NCBI GenBank assembly: GCA_949987705.1 | Contig: OX465283.1 | Location: 52,614,953-52,678,952 of the forward strand | Direction of reading: 5' to 3' | From: Thereva unica | Taxonomy: Eukaryota > Arthropoda > Insecta > Diptera > Therevidae | Length of the DNA: 64,000 bases | Part shown: piece by piece, positions 10,111 through 20,946 of the stretch | Position numbering within the stretch: the first letter of the stretch is position 1 | How the letters are laid out: each line of letters begins with the position of its first letter | The notes under the pieces: generated by a model | Seen by the model: the letters and a program-made list of their open reading frames with translations, nothing else | Told to the model about the DNA's origin: nothing | Databases searched by the model: none | Position numbers and translations under genes: made by a program

Positions 10111-13100
10111 AGTAATATATCACCTTCGTATACACGCACATAAATATACTTAAACGATTTTGTGTTATTGCTGTGTTGCTTAGTAGACAAATTTCTTCAA
10201 CTGGCGGATTCAAATATGAATGTATTTTGTGGAGTGTAAGGCCCTCTACTAATTTTCGAGCCCAATTACAAACTGGTTTCACAATAATCACGCGCACAAC
10301 CAGTTTGCAATCTAAATGAAATTTTTGTCCACACACGAGCACAACTGATTTTGTATCAATCGGTGTTAGTTTTTAGTAACGAGGTTTTGGCAAAATATCA
10401 AGTAGGTCAGATGAAGTGAAACCACTCAACTGAAATCGCTTTCGACCGGCAAAAACAGTCGCACCGGAACAGTTCAAACTAGTTTCAAATGGGTTTCGTT
10501 TCTGTCAACCCGGGAATGGATTGTCACTTCTGTACATGGGCAAGATCATGAAACAGTTTCGTGTGCAACTGGAATTGCAAAACAGTCAATTCATGTTCTC
10601 AGGGTCTAAATCTATTTTTATTAATACTTTGCAATATTGTTAGTATTTCTCTATTAAGTCCCGGTTCTTATAACAGGTGATTCTACTGACCAAATCCAGC
10701 GAATCCCACGGATCCCGCTTGTCTAGTTCCGCCTTACTGATCACGCAAAAATGGATTCCCTACAGAGTACCGTCTACTTCACTAACAACCACAGCTCTGT
10801 CCGCCCAGTCCGATTCACTACGTCCACTCCGTAACCTCCTGGCAATGAAATTGAAATTGTACTCGTAGTAGAGGTGAATGGGCAACCGCGTGGGTTCGGA
10901 GCGTACAAATTAAACTTAGTGGTTGGGCTTCAGGCTAACAAAATGGCCCCGGAAATGGATATGGCTACGTGAAACGTAAGGAGAATAAACCGAGCAGGAG
11001 CGCTAAGATCTCTACTTTTGGATCTAGAAAGATGCAAACATTGCACATTGGACCAACAAGGATATAGATGTTAGAATTGCGAATATTATCCGTGGATGGT
11101 TTATGAAAGAATATTCACAACTTTTTTTTATTTAACTGATTTATGAGTATTAGCAGACCCCTCATAGCCCCCCCGTTTTAGGGACTAGCACTCTAGGTAT
11201 GATTTTACCGCACTATCTGGAGACCAAATCAAGTGCTTGCTGCATGCACCTTGATGTGCTGCAGAGTGTTGGACCAGTTGCCAACATTGGACGTGATACT
11301 GTTTGTTTTGGATGAGGAAGTTTTGATCATCGAGTACTTCTAATAAACTCACCCTTCTTGCACCGAAGGTGCACTTTTCAGCTGGGCTGAGAAACTTTTA
11401 CTACTGCTCAGTGGCTCAGCCATGCAGAGATAAAATAATAAAAATATATAAGAGCACTATACATCAAACAGAGAAGCAGAGGTTATCCACGGGTAAGGTA
11501 CTAAAGGAGTGGAAATACACTTGCTCTCTGCGGATATACTTTTGCTATTATGGTCTCTAGACACCTATCGAAATAAGCGACCATTAAACACAAGAAATAA
11601 CGCCTAGATTGTGCCTTCTTACAGCTCAACAAATTACCCACATTCTTGGATTTTATGCGGGTTAAACTAGGTTAATGTTTATGATAACATTACCATTAAC
11701 GATTAACTTCGTTGATGTATACTGAAGCGTAAATATTAAATTCCAAAGATGAGTACGAATTTCTTAGATTGTTGCTAGTTGCACACAATACTACAGTAAC
11801 AACTGGTCTACAAATCCATAGTTTACTCATAATAAAATTATGTCCACGAAACCACTACGATTTCACGTCCCAAAAAAGGGGCTTACAGTTAAAATATTTT
11901 GGTCACATAAAAAGAATTATCTAATTACGGGGATTTCATGCTAACAGCCGTCATCAATGTAGGACAAACATCTGTTAAACTTCCCAGGCTTTGATATTTT
12001 CCCCTTTTTCGATAAATTTATATATTTTTGTTTCCTTCTTCAACTCGATAAAATTGTTTCCGGGGGTGGGACAAAATGCGTCTGTTTTTAAGCAGCCTTC
12101 TGTAAATACTCTCAATAAAATAAACATTTTCCCTCATAATTTTTCCGCTCAGTGATGATGAAACCTTTTCCTTCGGGTTACTTCACTTTGTTCCTATTTT
12201 ATGTGCGACAGCATCAGGACCAATGGGTTAAGAGTAATTCACTATATTTGCTTCCTTATTCAGCATACATAGACACAAATTGTAACAAAATGAGATCTGT
12301 GTCAAAGCATTAAATTAAGTCACTCGGAATGCCCGAAAATATGTTAACAATATGGGAATCGAGTTTGTCATGGTCAGCGTATCTATGAAAGATTTCGAAC
12401 GTATGTTGACAAATAATTGAAATTTATGAATCATTTCATGTAATTTCTGGTTGTTGTTTTTTTGATTGCCGAAGAATATAGTATAGTGCCTAAAATTAGG
12501 TTCGTTTCAAGTTTTATGGCTGCTGTAAATTTCAGTCTATAGGCTTAGGATACATGACATTTTTTGTCAGGGTATATACATATACCTATTGGCCAATAAA
12601 GTTCCGGGGAAATAACGCTGCTGTGGACCAGCGTTCCTTCGACCAATCTTATCAACATCTTATCTGGACGGTGGACCTCCGGTCGCACTGGAGATAGCCG
12701 TAAACTCTGAGAAACATTACTGGGCCAAATTGATAGTAGGAGCTGGCAAAAATTCCTGTTGGAAAAATGGCGTAGATACTTTTCTTGTGCAATAGTTTGA
12801 AGTTCAATGCCTTCAAAAGGAAGTACTGTCTCATTTCTAGTAAAGCCGATACCAACCTTAATCGCTAACCCAGTTGGGTTCTAGACATTCTAGGCAAAAT
12901 TTTAACCGAGGATCTACGATGAAATTACCATACCTTCCGAATCGCCAAACAAGCATCACAGTGATTGGAATTTTTTAATATATGCCAATCCACAAATCAC
13001 GCTGTCGTAGTGCCTAAAACAGATCGACTATGGAAAAATCTTCCGCAATCGGTATTTCTGAACTCATGCGACATTGTAGAATTCATAGATAAGGTTCATC

Positions 13101-13446
13101 GCCTTCGGTTCGAGTAGCCGCCAAACCGAGGAACGATTCTATCCTACGAACTAGGACATTGTACCTGACTGGTAGTATAGAGGGTAATATTCTTCAGCTT
13201 GGTTTTCTAACATAAAAAGAGTTTCCGTTTTATTACAGAAATGCCGTGAAATGACTTCCCCTTTACTAGATAAAAGGTCTATAAAAGAACCGTAACGGTT
13301 CAGGCCCTGAATTTTGACTTTGATGACTCATAACTCTGGAAGTTGGTGGGCTGAAACCCTGGCTTTTACAGTTTCATATAGGCGGGAGTATTCTGCGTAG
13401 ATTGCTAACTTATTATGAAAATATCTCATATTGTTACAAAATTACA
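10111..13446. other. no gene recognised
   Basis: More than 3 kb without a convincing coding region. Small structures seen: AAACTGGTT/AACCAGTTT inverted at 10269-10307; a GC-richer island at 10670-11040 with a possible, stop-interrupted Cys pattern near 11030-11080 that I do not trust; and GGTATAT/ATATACC near 12570. Confidence 0.5.
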
Positions 13447-14022
13447 GGGTGATACAGGCGCGGATCTAGAATTTTTTCCCGGGGGGGGGGGATAGAAAAA
13501 AATAACAAAAATAACCAAATAAATAACAGTAGCCGAATTTTTCAATGAATAAAAAACAAAGTCAGAATAACCTTAGATCAGGCGCGGATCTAGAATTAAA
13601 AGTAAACCAAGAAAGCGAAACACTGAAAGCATTCGACGATTTACTTGGACAAAATGGAACGCTTTCATTTCACCAACGGAACCAATAAATATCATCAGAG
13701 GGTGGTAAAAGCTGAAAAAAGTTTCCTTCAGACTTTTCATAACCCAGCATCTGTGTGTGCAACGGGACTCACAAGTAAAAGAAAGCCGAGATCGATGTTA
13801 TTATGTAGGGATTGTTACCGAATTTAATGAAATGCTTTCTCCAGACATGTTGGACCGAGACATTGATCAGTTGAGACATTCAAGATGTTCGACAAGTAGC
13901 AGAAGCGTATCAGCAGCTTTTGGTTTCTCCCATCTCAACTATTATTGCATAGTTCGAGCTTTTGGGGGGGGGTCATGACCCCCGTGACCCCCCCCCCCCT
14001 TGAATCCGCGCCTGGGGAGATA
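13447..14022. mobile_element. non-autonomous hAT-like element with 8-bp target duplication
   Basis: The element runs from CAGGCGCGGATCTAGA (13455) to the inverse ...CCGCGCCTG (ends 14014), 560 bp. Flanking octamers GGGTGATA (13447-13454) and GGGAGATA (14015-14022) match at 7 of 8 positions, as expected for the 8-bp duplication of hAT transposons. G- and C-runs lie just inside both ends. A second copy of the left end (CAGGCGCGGATCTAGAATT at 13579) lies inside. Short ORFs at 13645-13978 show no recognisable transposase motif. Confidence 0.8.
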
Positions 14023-14060
14023 TGTAAACCTTTAGCAAAAAAAATCAAAACGCCCCAGCG

Positions 14061-14493
14061 AATTAATTAATTTTATTTTATTTTCGAAAATTAAAAACAC
14101 ACGATTTAAAAGAAATACTTTTATTTTCAAAGAAATAAAATTAATTTTAAAACATATAAAAACAAGCGATTTAAAAAAGGAGGTCTTTATACATAGAGTC
14201 GATTTGTAAGACTGCCTAACAAAATTGATAAGGCTAAGCCTGAAAGAACTAAAGCTGAAAAAAAGAAATAAAAAATTAGACTGATAATAATTTGCGTGGT
14301 CATGAGAAGCAGTTGCATGTGCAATATTTCAGAGTTGCATTTCTTAGAAGTAAATGCGACGTGACTTTATCGCGGTTTCAGGTTTTGCTAGACGCGATCT
14401 TGTATTTAGGTTTTTGATGTTTCAACTTAATTGTGGTAACGGAAATCGTTTAAATTGTGGGAACGGAAATGGTTGGAATTTGCACATGTAACT
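14061..14493 (-). repeat. 3' LTR of the errantivirus
   Basis: 433 bp, in element sense starting AGTTACATGTG and ending TTAATTAATT. It is nearly identical to 20946-21378. The last codons of env are inside its start. Confidence 0.95.
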
Positions 14494-15985
14494 CCCCCTC
14501 CCTTTGACCTAACTTTACTCCTGGAATGTTATTTTTATTTATATTACTTCTTTTCCTTTTTATTATTAATATTACAATAGAGATTAATATCAGTATTAAT
14601 GTTATTACAGAGAGCGAGCTATATGTTATAACTTTTGTTTCGTATTCTATATATTTTATAAGTTCCCTGTTTTTAATTGTGTTGAGATTGAGCTTTTCGA
14701 TTGTTATATTTTTAATTAATTTTGTTACGTTAAGATTGAATGATGGTAGTACCATATGATGTCTATACTCTTCAATTTTATTGACAAATTCGTTATTATT
14801 TATTGTTATTTTACAGTTACTGAATTTTATAATATTACTACCTTTTATTGTAATATCCTGATCTATACAATTTTGAATGATTTTAGTTGGTAATAAATTG
14901 TTTGTTACAATAATATTTTCACTTATTAGATAAGTTGTTTTCTGTTTGTTTATTTTAAATGGGCATACATTGTTTTCTTTTAGTAAATTTTTTATACAAT
15001 CATTGGTTGGATATTTCAAATTCTTCTTCAAAATTGATTCGTTTGTGTTTTCATATATATTATTTGCATTTATAATAACATTCTTAAAATTCGAATCAAG
15101 CTCCTCGTGAAATTTGTTTGGGCACGGTATTATTAAAGCATTAAAGTATTTTTCTTTAGTAAAATTTGGTATCATAATAGCAATAATGATGAGATTATTA
15201 CCGAAAAGTACACTACTTCTAATATATGGCATGGTATCGACGGTTATCTCAAGTTTTTTAATTTCTTCTTTCGCGATTATATTGTGTGCAAGGACGTTTA
15301 ATCTGCTTAATAAAATTATATCTTCAATTTTCTCTATTTGTTTATTAACTGCGGAAATATCAGCGTACATTTGTAAGACTAAGTTAAATTTCTCCGTTGT
15401 AACTATTATTTTGTTCGTCTTATTTTCTATGTCAGAAAGGTATCTTGTTAGTTTTGTCTGCTGGTTGTTTATATGATTGGAGATTTCGTTTAAATTTCTG
15501 ATTAAATTGTTATTAATTTGGACTTGTTTATTTAACTGATCCACCATTTGTTTTGCGTTTGCGTCAATGTTTATAAGATGGTTATTGATATCTTCGCGGT
15601 CTTCGTCATCCATAGTACCTGCTAGTAATTTAAATCCTTTTCCTAGTATATTAATTAGTCCGCGTTTAGCTCGTTTTGTTTCGTTTTGAGATAGCGTATT
15701 ATAGTTTTCTTGGAGAACTCTTAGTTCTCTGTACAGTAGTTGATATTCTCCTTCATTTGGGCCTAATCTTAGTGAGTTTAGATTATAATATAATGTATTT
15801 ATTAATTCTTCGTAGTTAGTTAAGTTTACGATGTGCAGCAACTTTCTATAGTTGTCCACTATTTTCTTTTCGCTTGTTCGTATTAAGGAAAAACCCGGCT
15901 CATTTTCGCATGAAGTTATTTGTATAGATTGTGAATTGACTTTGGCAGCACTTAGTATGAGCAGAAGAAAAATGTATGATATTTT
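14450..15985 (-). CDS. env: errantiviral envelope fusion protein, env exon 2
   Basis: The coding region is open from a splice-acceptor-like TTTTCAG (15986-15992) to a stop at 14450-14452, about 511 codons. No ATG opens the frame, so I infer that a spliced leader supplies the start, as known for errantiviral env. The first residues form a signal peptide (FLLLILSAA). About 108 residues in, RAKR followed by GLINILGKGFK is a furin-type site plus fusion peptide of the baculovirus-F/errantivirus kind. Coiled-coil-like Asn/Gln/Ile-rich segments follow, then many potential N-glycosylation sites, one membrane span (ITLILILISIVILII) and a short basic tail. It would mediate membrane fusion of particles. 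The C-terminus runs through the purine tract into the 3' LTR. No break was seen. Confidence 0.85.
   Translation of the reverse strand, partial: KISYIFLLLILSAAKVNSQSIQITSCENEPGFSLIRTSEKKIVDNYRKLLHIVNLTNYEELINTLYYNLNSLRLGPNEGEYQLLYRELRVLQENYNTLSQNETKRAKRGLINILGKGFKLLAGTMDDEDREDINNHLINIDANAKQMVDQLNKQVQINNNLIRNLNEISNHINNQQTKLTRYLSDIENKTNKIIVTTEKFNLVLQMYADISAVNKQIEKIEDIILLSRLNVLAHNIIAKEEIKKLEITVDTMPYIRSSVLFGNNLIIIAIMIPNFTKEKYFNALIIPCPNKFHEELDSNFKNVIINANNIYENTNESILKKNLKYPTNDCIKNLLKENNVCPFKINKQKTTYLISENIIVTNNLLPTKIIQNCIDQDITIKGSNIIKFSNCKITINNNEFVNKIEEYRHHMVLPSFNLNVTKLIKNITIEKLNLNTIKNRELIKYIEYETKVITYSSLSVITLILILISIVILIIKRKRSNINKNNIPGVKLGQREGELHVQIPTISVPTI
14494..14509 (-). promoter_or_regulatory. polypurine tract of the errantivirus
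   Basis: In element sense AAAGGGAGGGGG directly precedes the AGTTAC start of the 3' LTR. It is the expected plus-strand primer and is also coding for env. Confidence 0.85.
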
Positions 15986-15993
15986 CTGAAAAG
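15986..15993 (-). promoter_or_regulatory. predicted env splice acceptor
   Basis: In element sense CTTTTCAG immediately precedes the codons of the env signal peptide. The frame has no ATG downstream before the mature protein, so splicing here is the natural explanation. Confidence 0.55.
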
Positions 15994-16155
15994 GTAATTT
16001 GTATGAGTGTAGAATTAGATTTTATGTAATGGTAATACGATGCTAACAAATATATTTTCATGAAAAAAAAATATGTGTAGTTTAGGTATTACTTCTATTT
16101 ATATGATACCTATGGCAGATCGTCCTGACAATTACTCGTTAATTGTAGGAGAGCC

Positions 16156-16156
<1 letters not shown>

Positions 16157-16200
<44 letters not shown>
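16157..16200 (-). repeat. 44-nt poly(A) tract (element sense) after pol
   Basis: An uninterrupted run of 44 T on the plus strand begins two bases after the pol stop codon in element sense. It lies between pol and the env acceptor. Confidence 0.95.
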
Positions 16201-16202
16201 CG

Positions 16203-19200
16203 TTATTTTTCCCTACTTGTACTTGGAACGTTGGGATCGTTATTTCTGACATTTTTTTTCTTTCTAACTCTACCCGAGTAATCTCGACTCGTTTGTTTGC
16301 GGTCAAATTGTACATTATCTATGGGATTTTGATATTTGTATTTCCTTTTTACTATCTGTCTATCTCGTTTATAGCCTTTTTCGTCCGTAAAATAGGTTTT
16401 ACCTTTATTAGTAACGTCTTTAATTATATATTTTGGAAGACCCTTTAGGTTGTGGAATCCGAGATTTTTCACGAGTTCGCGTTCTCCATATTCTTCAGGA
16501 TTTTCACGCTTATCGTTCATCTTATTTATACGATTTATTTTATTGTTGTGGATTTTTTGATGAAGCGTATTCCATTCCGAATTTTTAAGATTGGAGTGTA
16601 GCAGTGTATTTGGTTTAAGTTTCGTAGTTGAGTGGATTGTATCGTTGTAAATTTCTACAGCTCTATATACGAGCGTTCTCTCATCTATGTTTTTATTTTC
16701 CTTGCTAAGTTTGAATAATCTCATGTGTTCGTTGAGTGTGGAATGGAATCGTTCGATATCAGCGTTTCCGGTATGAGTGTTAGGTGAGGTGAAATGATAC
16801 ATTATATCTTTTGAGTTTAGGAAATTTCTTATATATGCTGTGTTAAATTCGTTATCTGCTATTATTTTTTGTGGTTTCCCTAAAAGAGCGAATCTTTCCT
16901 GTAATACATTTACAATAGAGGTTGAGTTTCTGTCTGAGATAGAATGTATAGATACATGTTTTGTTAATTTATCTATGCAGGTGAGGAACATTGTATTTTT
17001 ATTAGGGAACCAAATGTCTATGTGTATAGATTGGTTCGGTTCATTAGGTGTTTCTGACACCATAAATTTAGGTTTTATCGGCTTTCTATCGTATTTGCAC
17101 ATATTGCAAATTATGCAGTTATTGATATATTTGTGGATTTCCATCTGTAGATTGGGAAAGTAGTACTCGTCTTTCATTTCCATGTATGTTTCCTGTATAC
17201 CTCTATGGTTTTTGGAAATGTGAATATTCTCAATAATTTCTAGGAGACGTTCTTTGTTTTCGATCTCCTGAAGAAATTTTGTGCACCTTATAATTTTTAT
17301 GTTTGGTGAATTAGAAAAATATTTTACAATGGTATCCTGGAATTTAATAAATAAGGCATCACATTCAGAGTATACAGCTATAAATCCTTTCGAAGGTAGA
17401 TATTCTTTTAATATTTTTAAAATGTAATTTTCTTTATATTCTTTTAGTGTAATAATTAGTCTTTTTTTCTTCTCATATGACGGCTTGACTTCATTAGAAT
17501 TTGCTTCACCCGGCTTTAGTATAATTTGTGTTTTGAATATATTCAGTGGTCGTTCAGAAATGTATATGTAATCATTGCTATTCTCTTGACCACTATGGAT
17601 GGTGGCTATATCGGAATTAACTTCCTGTGCATCTGTATGATGAACTTCGATCCGACTTAGATAATCCGCTACATTATTTTCTTTTCCCTTTATATATTGA
17701 ATGTCGTAATCGTATTCGTTAAGCTGAAGCTTCCATCGTTGTAACTTGGGATTGGGTTCTTTTAATGAATTTACCCAAATTAACGGTCGATGATCCGTTT
17801 TGATGGTGAACTTTCTCCCGTACAAATAAGGACGAAAGTATTTAATTGACCAAACTATAGACAATAATTCTTTTTCAATTGTGCTATAGTTTATTTCATG
17901 GTTATTTAAAGTCCGCGATGTGTAAGCGATTGGGTGATTGTTTTGAGATAAAACGGCTCCAATCGCTGCATTACTAGCGTCAGTTGTGAGCGTAAATTTC
18001 TTTGAAAAATCGGGAAATGCAAGTACAGGACTATTAGTTATAATTTCCTTCAGTTTGTTGAAAGCTTCTAAGTACGATTTATCGTTTGGATTGATTTTAA
18101 TATTCTTTTTAAGGAATTTAGTCATGGGCAGAGCTACTCTAGAATAGTCTTTAATAAACTTTCTATAATAGCCTGTCATTCCCAAAAACGACTTGATTTG
18201 TTTAATAGTTTTGGGCACCTGAATCTTATTTATAATTTCAATCTTCTTGGGATTCGGCCTGATTCCTTGAGTAGAAATTATGTGGCCTAAGTACTCCGTT
18301 TCCTTCCTTAGGAAGTTACATTTATCGATTTGTACCTTCATATTGTATTCGACAAGCCTTTTAAAAATTTTACTGAGCGAATTCATATGCTCCTGTAATG
18401 AAGTGGAAAATATGAGGATATCATCCATATATACGACGCAAATGTTGTTGATATAATCATGCAGGACTTCGTTCATCATTCTTTGGAATGATGCCGGAGC
18501 GTTTTTCAAACCGAACGGCATGCGAGTAAATTCGTAGTGCCCGTTAGGTGTCGAAAAAGCCGTCTTATGCATGTCTTGTTTATTTATGGGTATTTGATGA
18601 AATCCCTTTGCAAGGTCAATCGTAGTGAAATACTGCGCTCGACCTAATTTATCAAATATACCTTCGATGTTTGGAATCGGGTATCGATCGTCTATAGTGT
18701 TGTCGTTGAGCTTTCTATAATCAACGACAATTCTCCACTTTGGCTTGTTAGAATTGTCTAATTTTTTGGGTACTATCCATATAGGTGCATTATATGGACT
18801 CGTTGAGTTTCTAATGATGCCGGAGTTTAGCATTTCATTAATCTGTCGATTAACTTCTTCCCGATGTACTTCCGGGTAACGATATGTTTTAGAAAAAATC
18901 GGAATATCATTTTTGGTAACGATCTTATGCGTGTATTTAACTACTGAAGTTAAATTGTCGCCGTCTTCGTGAAATATCTTTTTATATTGTCTAATTATAT
19001 TTCTCAGAGATCCTATTTCTTCGTCATTTAGGTCAGTAACATTAACTTTATCCAGGACATTGGTTTTGTCTGAGCAATTAAAATTTCTTTCAAGAATTTG
19101 GTTACAGAAACTTTGTATTTCTGCTTCCGACAATTGTGTTTGCGATTCGCAGAATATTAAAGGCAGTTTCGATGCTTTCGTAATCAGTTGCGAACTTTCA

Positions 19201-19532
19201 TAGTCGATTTTGGCACCTAAAGGTTTTAAAATATTGTTCCCTATTATTCCGTCCCAGTCGCTTTCTATAACTGCTTCTAACATTTCTACGTTTTTTGAAG
19301 GAAGTTTGAATTCCTTAAATAGGGGTATGGTTATTTTGGAATCGATTTTGTCAATAGAATTTATCGTTATAAGGAGCTTTGGCTTGTCAAGGAGGGTTCT
19401 AAAAGAATTGTGAAACAGTCCTTTTTGAATTAGGGAAGTTGCTGATCCCGAATCTACCAAAAGCTTAATTGGGATTGACTTAGTTTGTACTATTATGCAG
19501 GGAAGAGTTCTAAGGCCTGAGATTGAAAATTT
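16203..19532 (-). CDS. pol: errantiviral Pol polyprotein (protease, RT, RNase H, integrase)
   Basis: The frame is entered by a -1 shift at 19526-19532 and stays open to the stop at 16203-16205, about 1,109 codons; the first ATG-like codon is only at 19460. Domains in order: aspartic protease with LLVDSGSATSLI at the start; reverse transcriptase with FTTIDLAKGFHQI and VVYMDD (about 18420); RNase H with TTDASNAAIGAVLSQ and the TDHRPL segment; integrase with an H-H-C-C finger (HISKNHRG...CIICNMC); catalytic D in IHIDIWFP, D in IADNEFN and E in GNADIERFH. The order is that of Ty3/gypsy elements. It would be made as a Gag-Pol fusion and copy and integrate the element. No stop or frameshift was seen. 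Confidence 0.95.
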   Translation of the reverse strand, partial: KFSISGLRTLPCIIVQTKSIPIKLLVDSGSATSLIQKGLFHNSFRTLLDKPKLLITINSIDKIDSKITIPLFKEFKLPSKNVEMLEAVIESDWDGIIGNNILKPLGAKIDYESSQLITKASKLPLIFCESQTQLSEAEIQSFCNQILERNFNCSDKTNVLDKVNVTDLNDEEIGSLRNIIRQYKKIFHEDGDNLTSVVKYTHKIVTKNDIPIFSKTYRYPEVHREEVNRQINEMLNSGIIRNSTSPYNAPIWIVPKKLDNSNKPKWRIVVDYRKLNDNTIDDRYPIPNIEGIFDKLGRAQYFTTIDLAKGFHQIPINKQDMHKTAFSTPNGHYEFTRMPFGLKNAPASFQRMMNEVLHDYINNICVVYMDDILIFSTSLQEHMNSLSKIFKRLVEYNMKVQIDKCNFLRKETEYLGHIISTQGIRPNPKKIEIINKIQVPKTIKQIKSFLGMTGYYRKFIKDYSRVALPMTKFLKKNIKINPNDKSYLEAFNKLKEIITNSPVLAFPDFSKKFTLTTDASNAAIGAVLSQNNHPIAYTSRTLNNHEINYSTIEKELLSIVWSIKYFRPYLYGRKFTIKTDHRPLIWVNSLKEPNPKLQRWKLQLNEYDYDIQYIKGKENNVADYLSRIEVHHTDAQEVNSDIATIHSGQENSNDYIYISERPLNIFKTQIILKPGEANSNEVKPSYEKKKRLIITLKEYKENYILKILKEYLPSKGFIAVYSECDALFIKFQDTIVKYFSNSPNIKIIRCTKFLQEIENKERLLEIIENIHISKNHRGIQETYMEMKDEYYFPNLQMEIHKYINNCIICNMCKYDRKPIKPKFMVSETPNEPNQSIHIDIWFPNKNTMFLTCIDKLTKHVSIHSISDRNSTSIVNVLQERFALLGKPQKIIADNEFNTAYIRNFLNSKDIMYHFTSPNTHTGNADIERFHSTLNEHMRLFKLSKENKNIDERTLVYRAVEIYNDTIHSTTKLKPNTLLHSNLKNSEWNTLHQKIHNNKINRINKMNDKRENPEEYGERELVKNLGFHNLKGLPKYIIKDVTNKGKTYFTDEKGYKRDRQIVKRKYKYQNPIDNVQFDRKQTSRDYSGRVRKKKNVRNNDPNVPSTSREK

Positions 19533-20597
19533 GCGACCTTAATTGCGTCAACTTCCATAGGTTCTGGCTGTTGATGTTGTTGTCTAAAATACGTATTAGT
19601 TCTTTGGTCGACTTGATTATTTTGTCTGAAATTCCCCGAAATATTGCGTCTGACATTTGAACTTGGGTTATCATTTCTAAAATTTCCGGAATTGTTACGA
19701 ACATAATTATTTGCGTTATTCTGCCTAAAGTTTAGTGGATTATTTTGTCTTGAACTGTCAATATATCTATTAACATAATTCGGGTTATAAGATCTATTGT
19801 AACTGTTACCTGTATTTTGTTCGTTTGGATTTCGGTAAGTCTGCATTCTAGTCACGTTCCGTTTGTTAAAATTTAGGAGTTTATTTCGCCTATTTACAAA
19901 TGTATAATTTTTTGCTTTATAGCATTTATAGAAATAATCTGTTTCAACTAAAATTTCTTTAGCTTTTCTAAGCGATTCAGGGTTTCTAGCATTTAATATA
20001 AGTTTTGGTTCGTTGGGTAATTTATTAGTAAATATCTTTAATACCATGTTCTCATTATTTTTACTATCGTACCATTGCAAACTATTATCATTCGTTTTAA
20101 TATTAAGATCACTTAGGAGTTCTAAAATATTTTCATAAAATTGTGCGATTGTGTCTTCGACTTCTAGAGTTTTAATTTTAAAAAGTATGTTTTCGATGCT
20201 GTCTTGAATACAAAAATTTTCCTCTAAAATAGTTTTTATTTCTGTCCAAACTGTGGAATTCCCGTTATTAATAAGAACAATGTAAGCAAACAATAATTTT
20301 TTCCCTAATTTTTATATTAACTAAATTTTTAACATTAATGTCTAAACTCGTTACAAACAGCAAAATTTGGTCCACGTGTTTTATAAATACCTGAAGTTCA
20401 TCTGGTCTTCCTGAGAACGAAGGAAGGCCTTTAAGGAGATGAAAAATGTTGATTGGTGTTGTCATCGTGTTATCCGCCTGTTGTTCGGGGTTGTTGTCAG
20501 TAGAGAGGTTCGCCAAACTAGATATAAGGTCTTCGATCTCGTGGTTCATTAACGCTTGCTCTTGTTTGATGTATAAAACTTCGTTCAATCTGATCAA
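19493..20597 (-). pseudogene. gag: errantiviral Gag, one apparent frameshift
   Basis: Two overlapping frames make up gag: 20268-20597 (starts MIRLNEV) and 19493-20293. They fit one protein if a single base was lost or gained near 20280-20295, next to an A/T homopolymer, so the copy is either mutated or carries a sequence error. The N-terminal half has the helical capsid-like region (INIFHLLKGLPSFSG is typical of errantiviral Gag). The C-terminal 110 residues are rich in Asn, Arg and Gln (NNYVRNNSGNFR repeats) with no Cys-His zinc knuckle, then PEPMEVDAI. Such a basic tail replaces the knuckle in several errantiviruses. The last codons overlap pol in the -1 frame. Confidence 0.85.
19526..19532 (-). 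promoter_or_regulatory. predicted -1 ribosomal frameshift site
   Basis: In element sense the heptamer A AAT TTT (X XXY YYZ pattern, spaced by gag codons) lies in the gag-pol overlap. In the pol frame a TAA lies three codons upstream. Downstream the pol frame is open into the protease, and gag stops 10 codons later. The window in which the shift can occur is therefore narrow and contains this site. Confidence 0.75.
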
Positions 20598-20635
20598 CTT
20601 TTCAAATTAAAAACTGTTTTTTTTTTTTATTTATC

Positions 20636-20855
20636 AGATAAATTTAGAATTTCACATAAAGCTTTTTAGAATTTTCAGATTAAATTTTAGAATTTTCACA
20701 TTAAACTTTTTTTTTGTAAAATTTTCAGATAAACTCTTTAAAATTTTCAAATTAAACTTTTTTGTAAAATTTTCAGATAAAACTTTTTTAAAATTTTCAA
20801 ATTAAACTTTTTTGTAAAATTTTCAGATAAAACTTTTTAAAATTTTCTTTTGCCA
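20636..20855 (-). repeat. tandem repeats in the errantiviral leader
   Basis: AT-rich units built on AAAATTTTCAGATAAAACTT and AAAATTTTCAAATTAAACTT alternate with a period of about 59 bp. They lie between the primer site and gag. Confidence 0.8.
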
Positions 20856-20933
20856 CTACAGCACTAAGCACAAAGTTAAATCAATTCGTTTTTTTTTTGT
20901 TCGACGACACTAATTTTCGGAGCAAAATCCGTT

Positions 20934-20946
20934 GCCGACTGCGCCA
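20934..20946 (-). promoter_or_regulatory. primer binding site, tRNA-Ser type
   Basis: In element sense TGGCGCAGTCGG follows directly on the 5' LTR, its T being the last LTR base. This is complementary to the 3' end of tRNA-Ser, the primer known for errantiviruses such as 17.6 and 297. Confidence 0.8.

Noticed and set aside
11020..11085. Zinc-knuckle-like Cys pattern
   Set aside because: A stop interrupts the pattern and spacing does not fit a CCHC knuckle.
15114..15476. 120-codon plus-strand ORF
   Set aside because: It is the antisense shadow of the env coding region.
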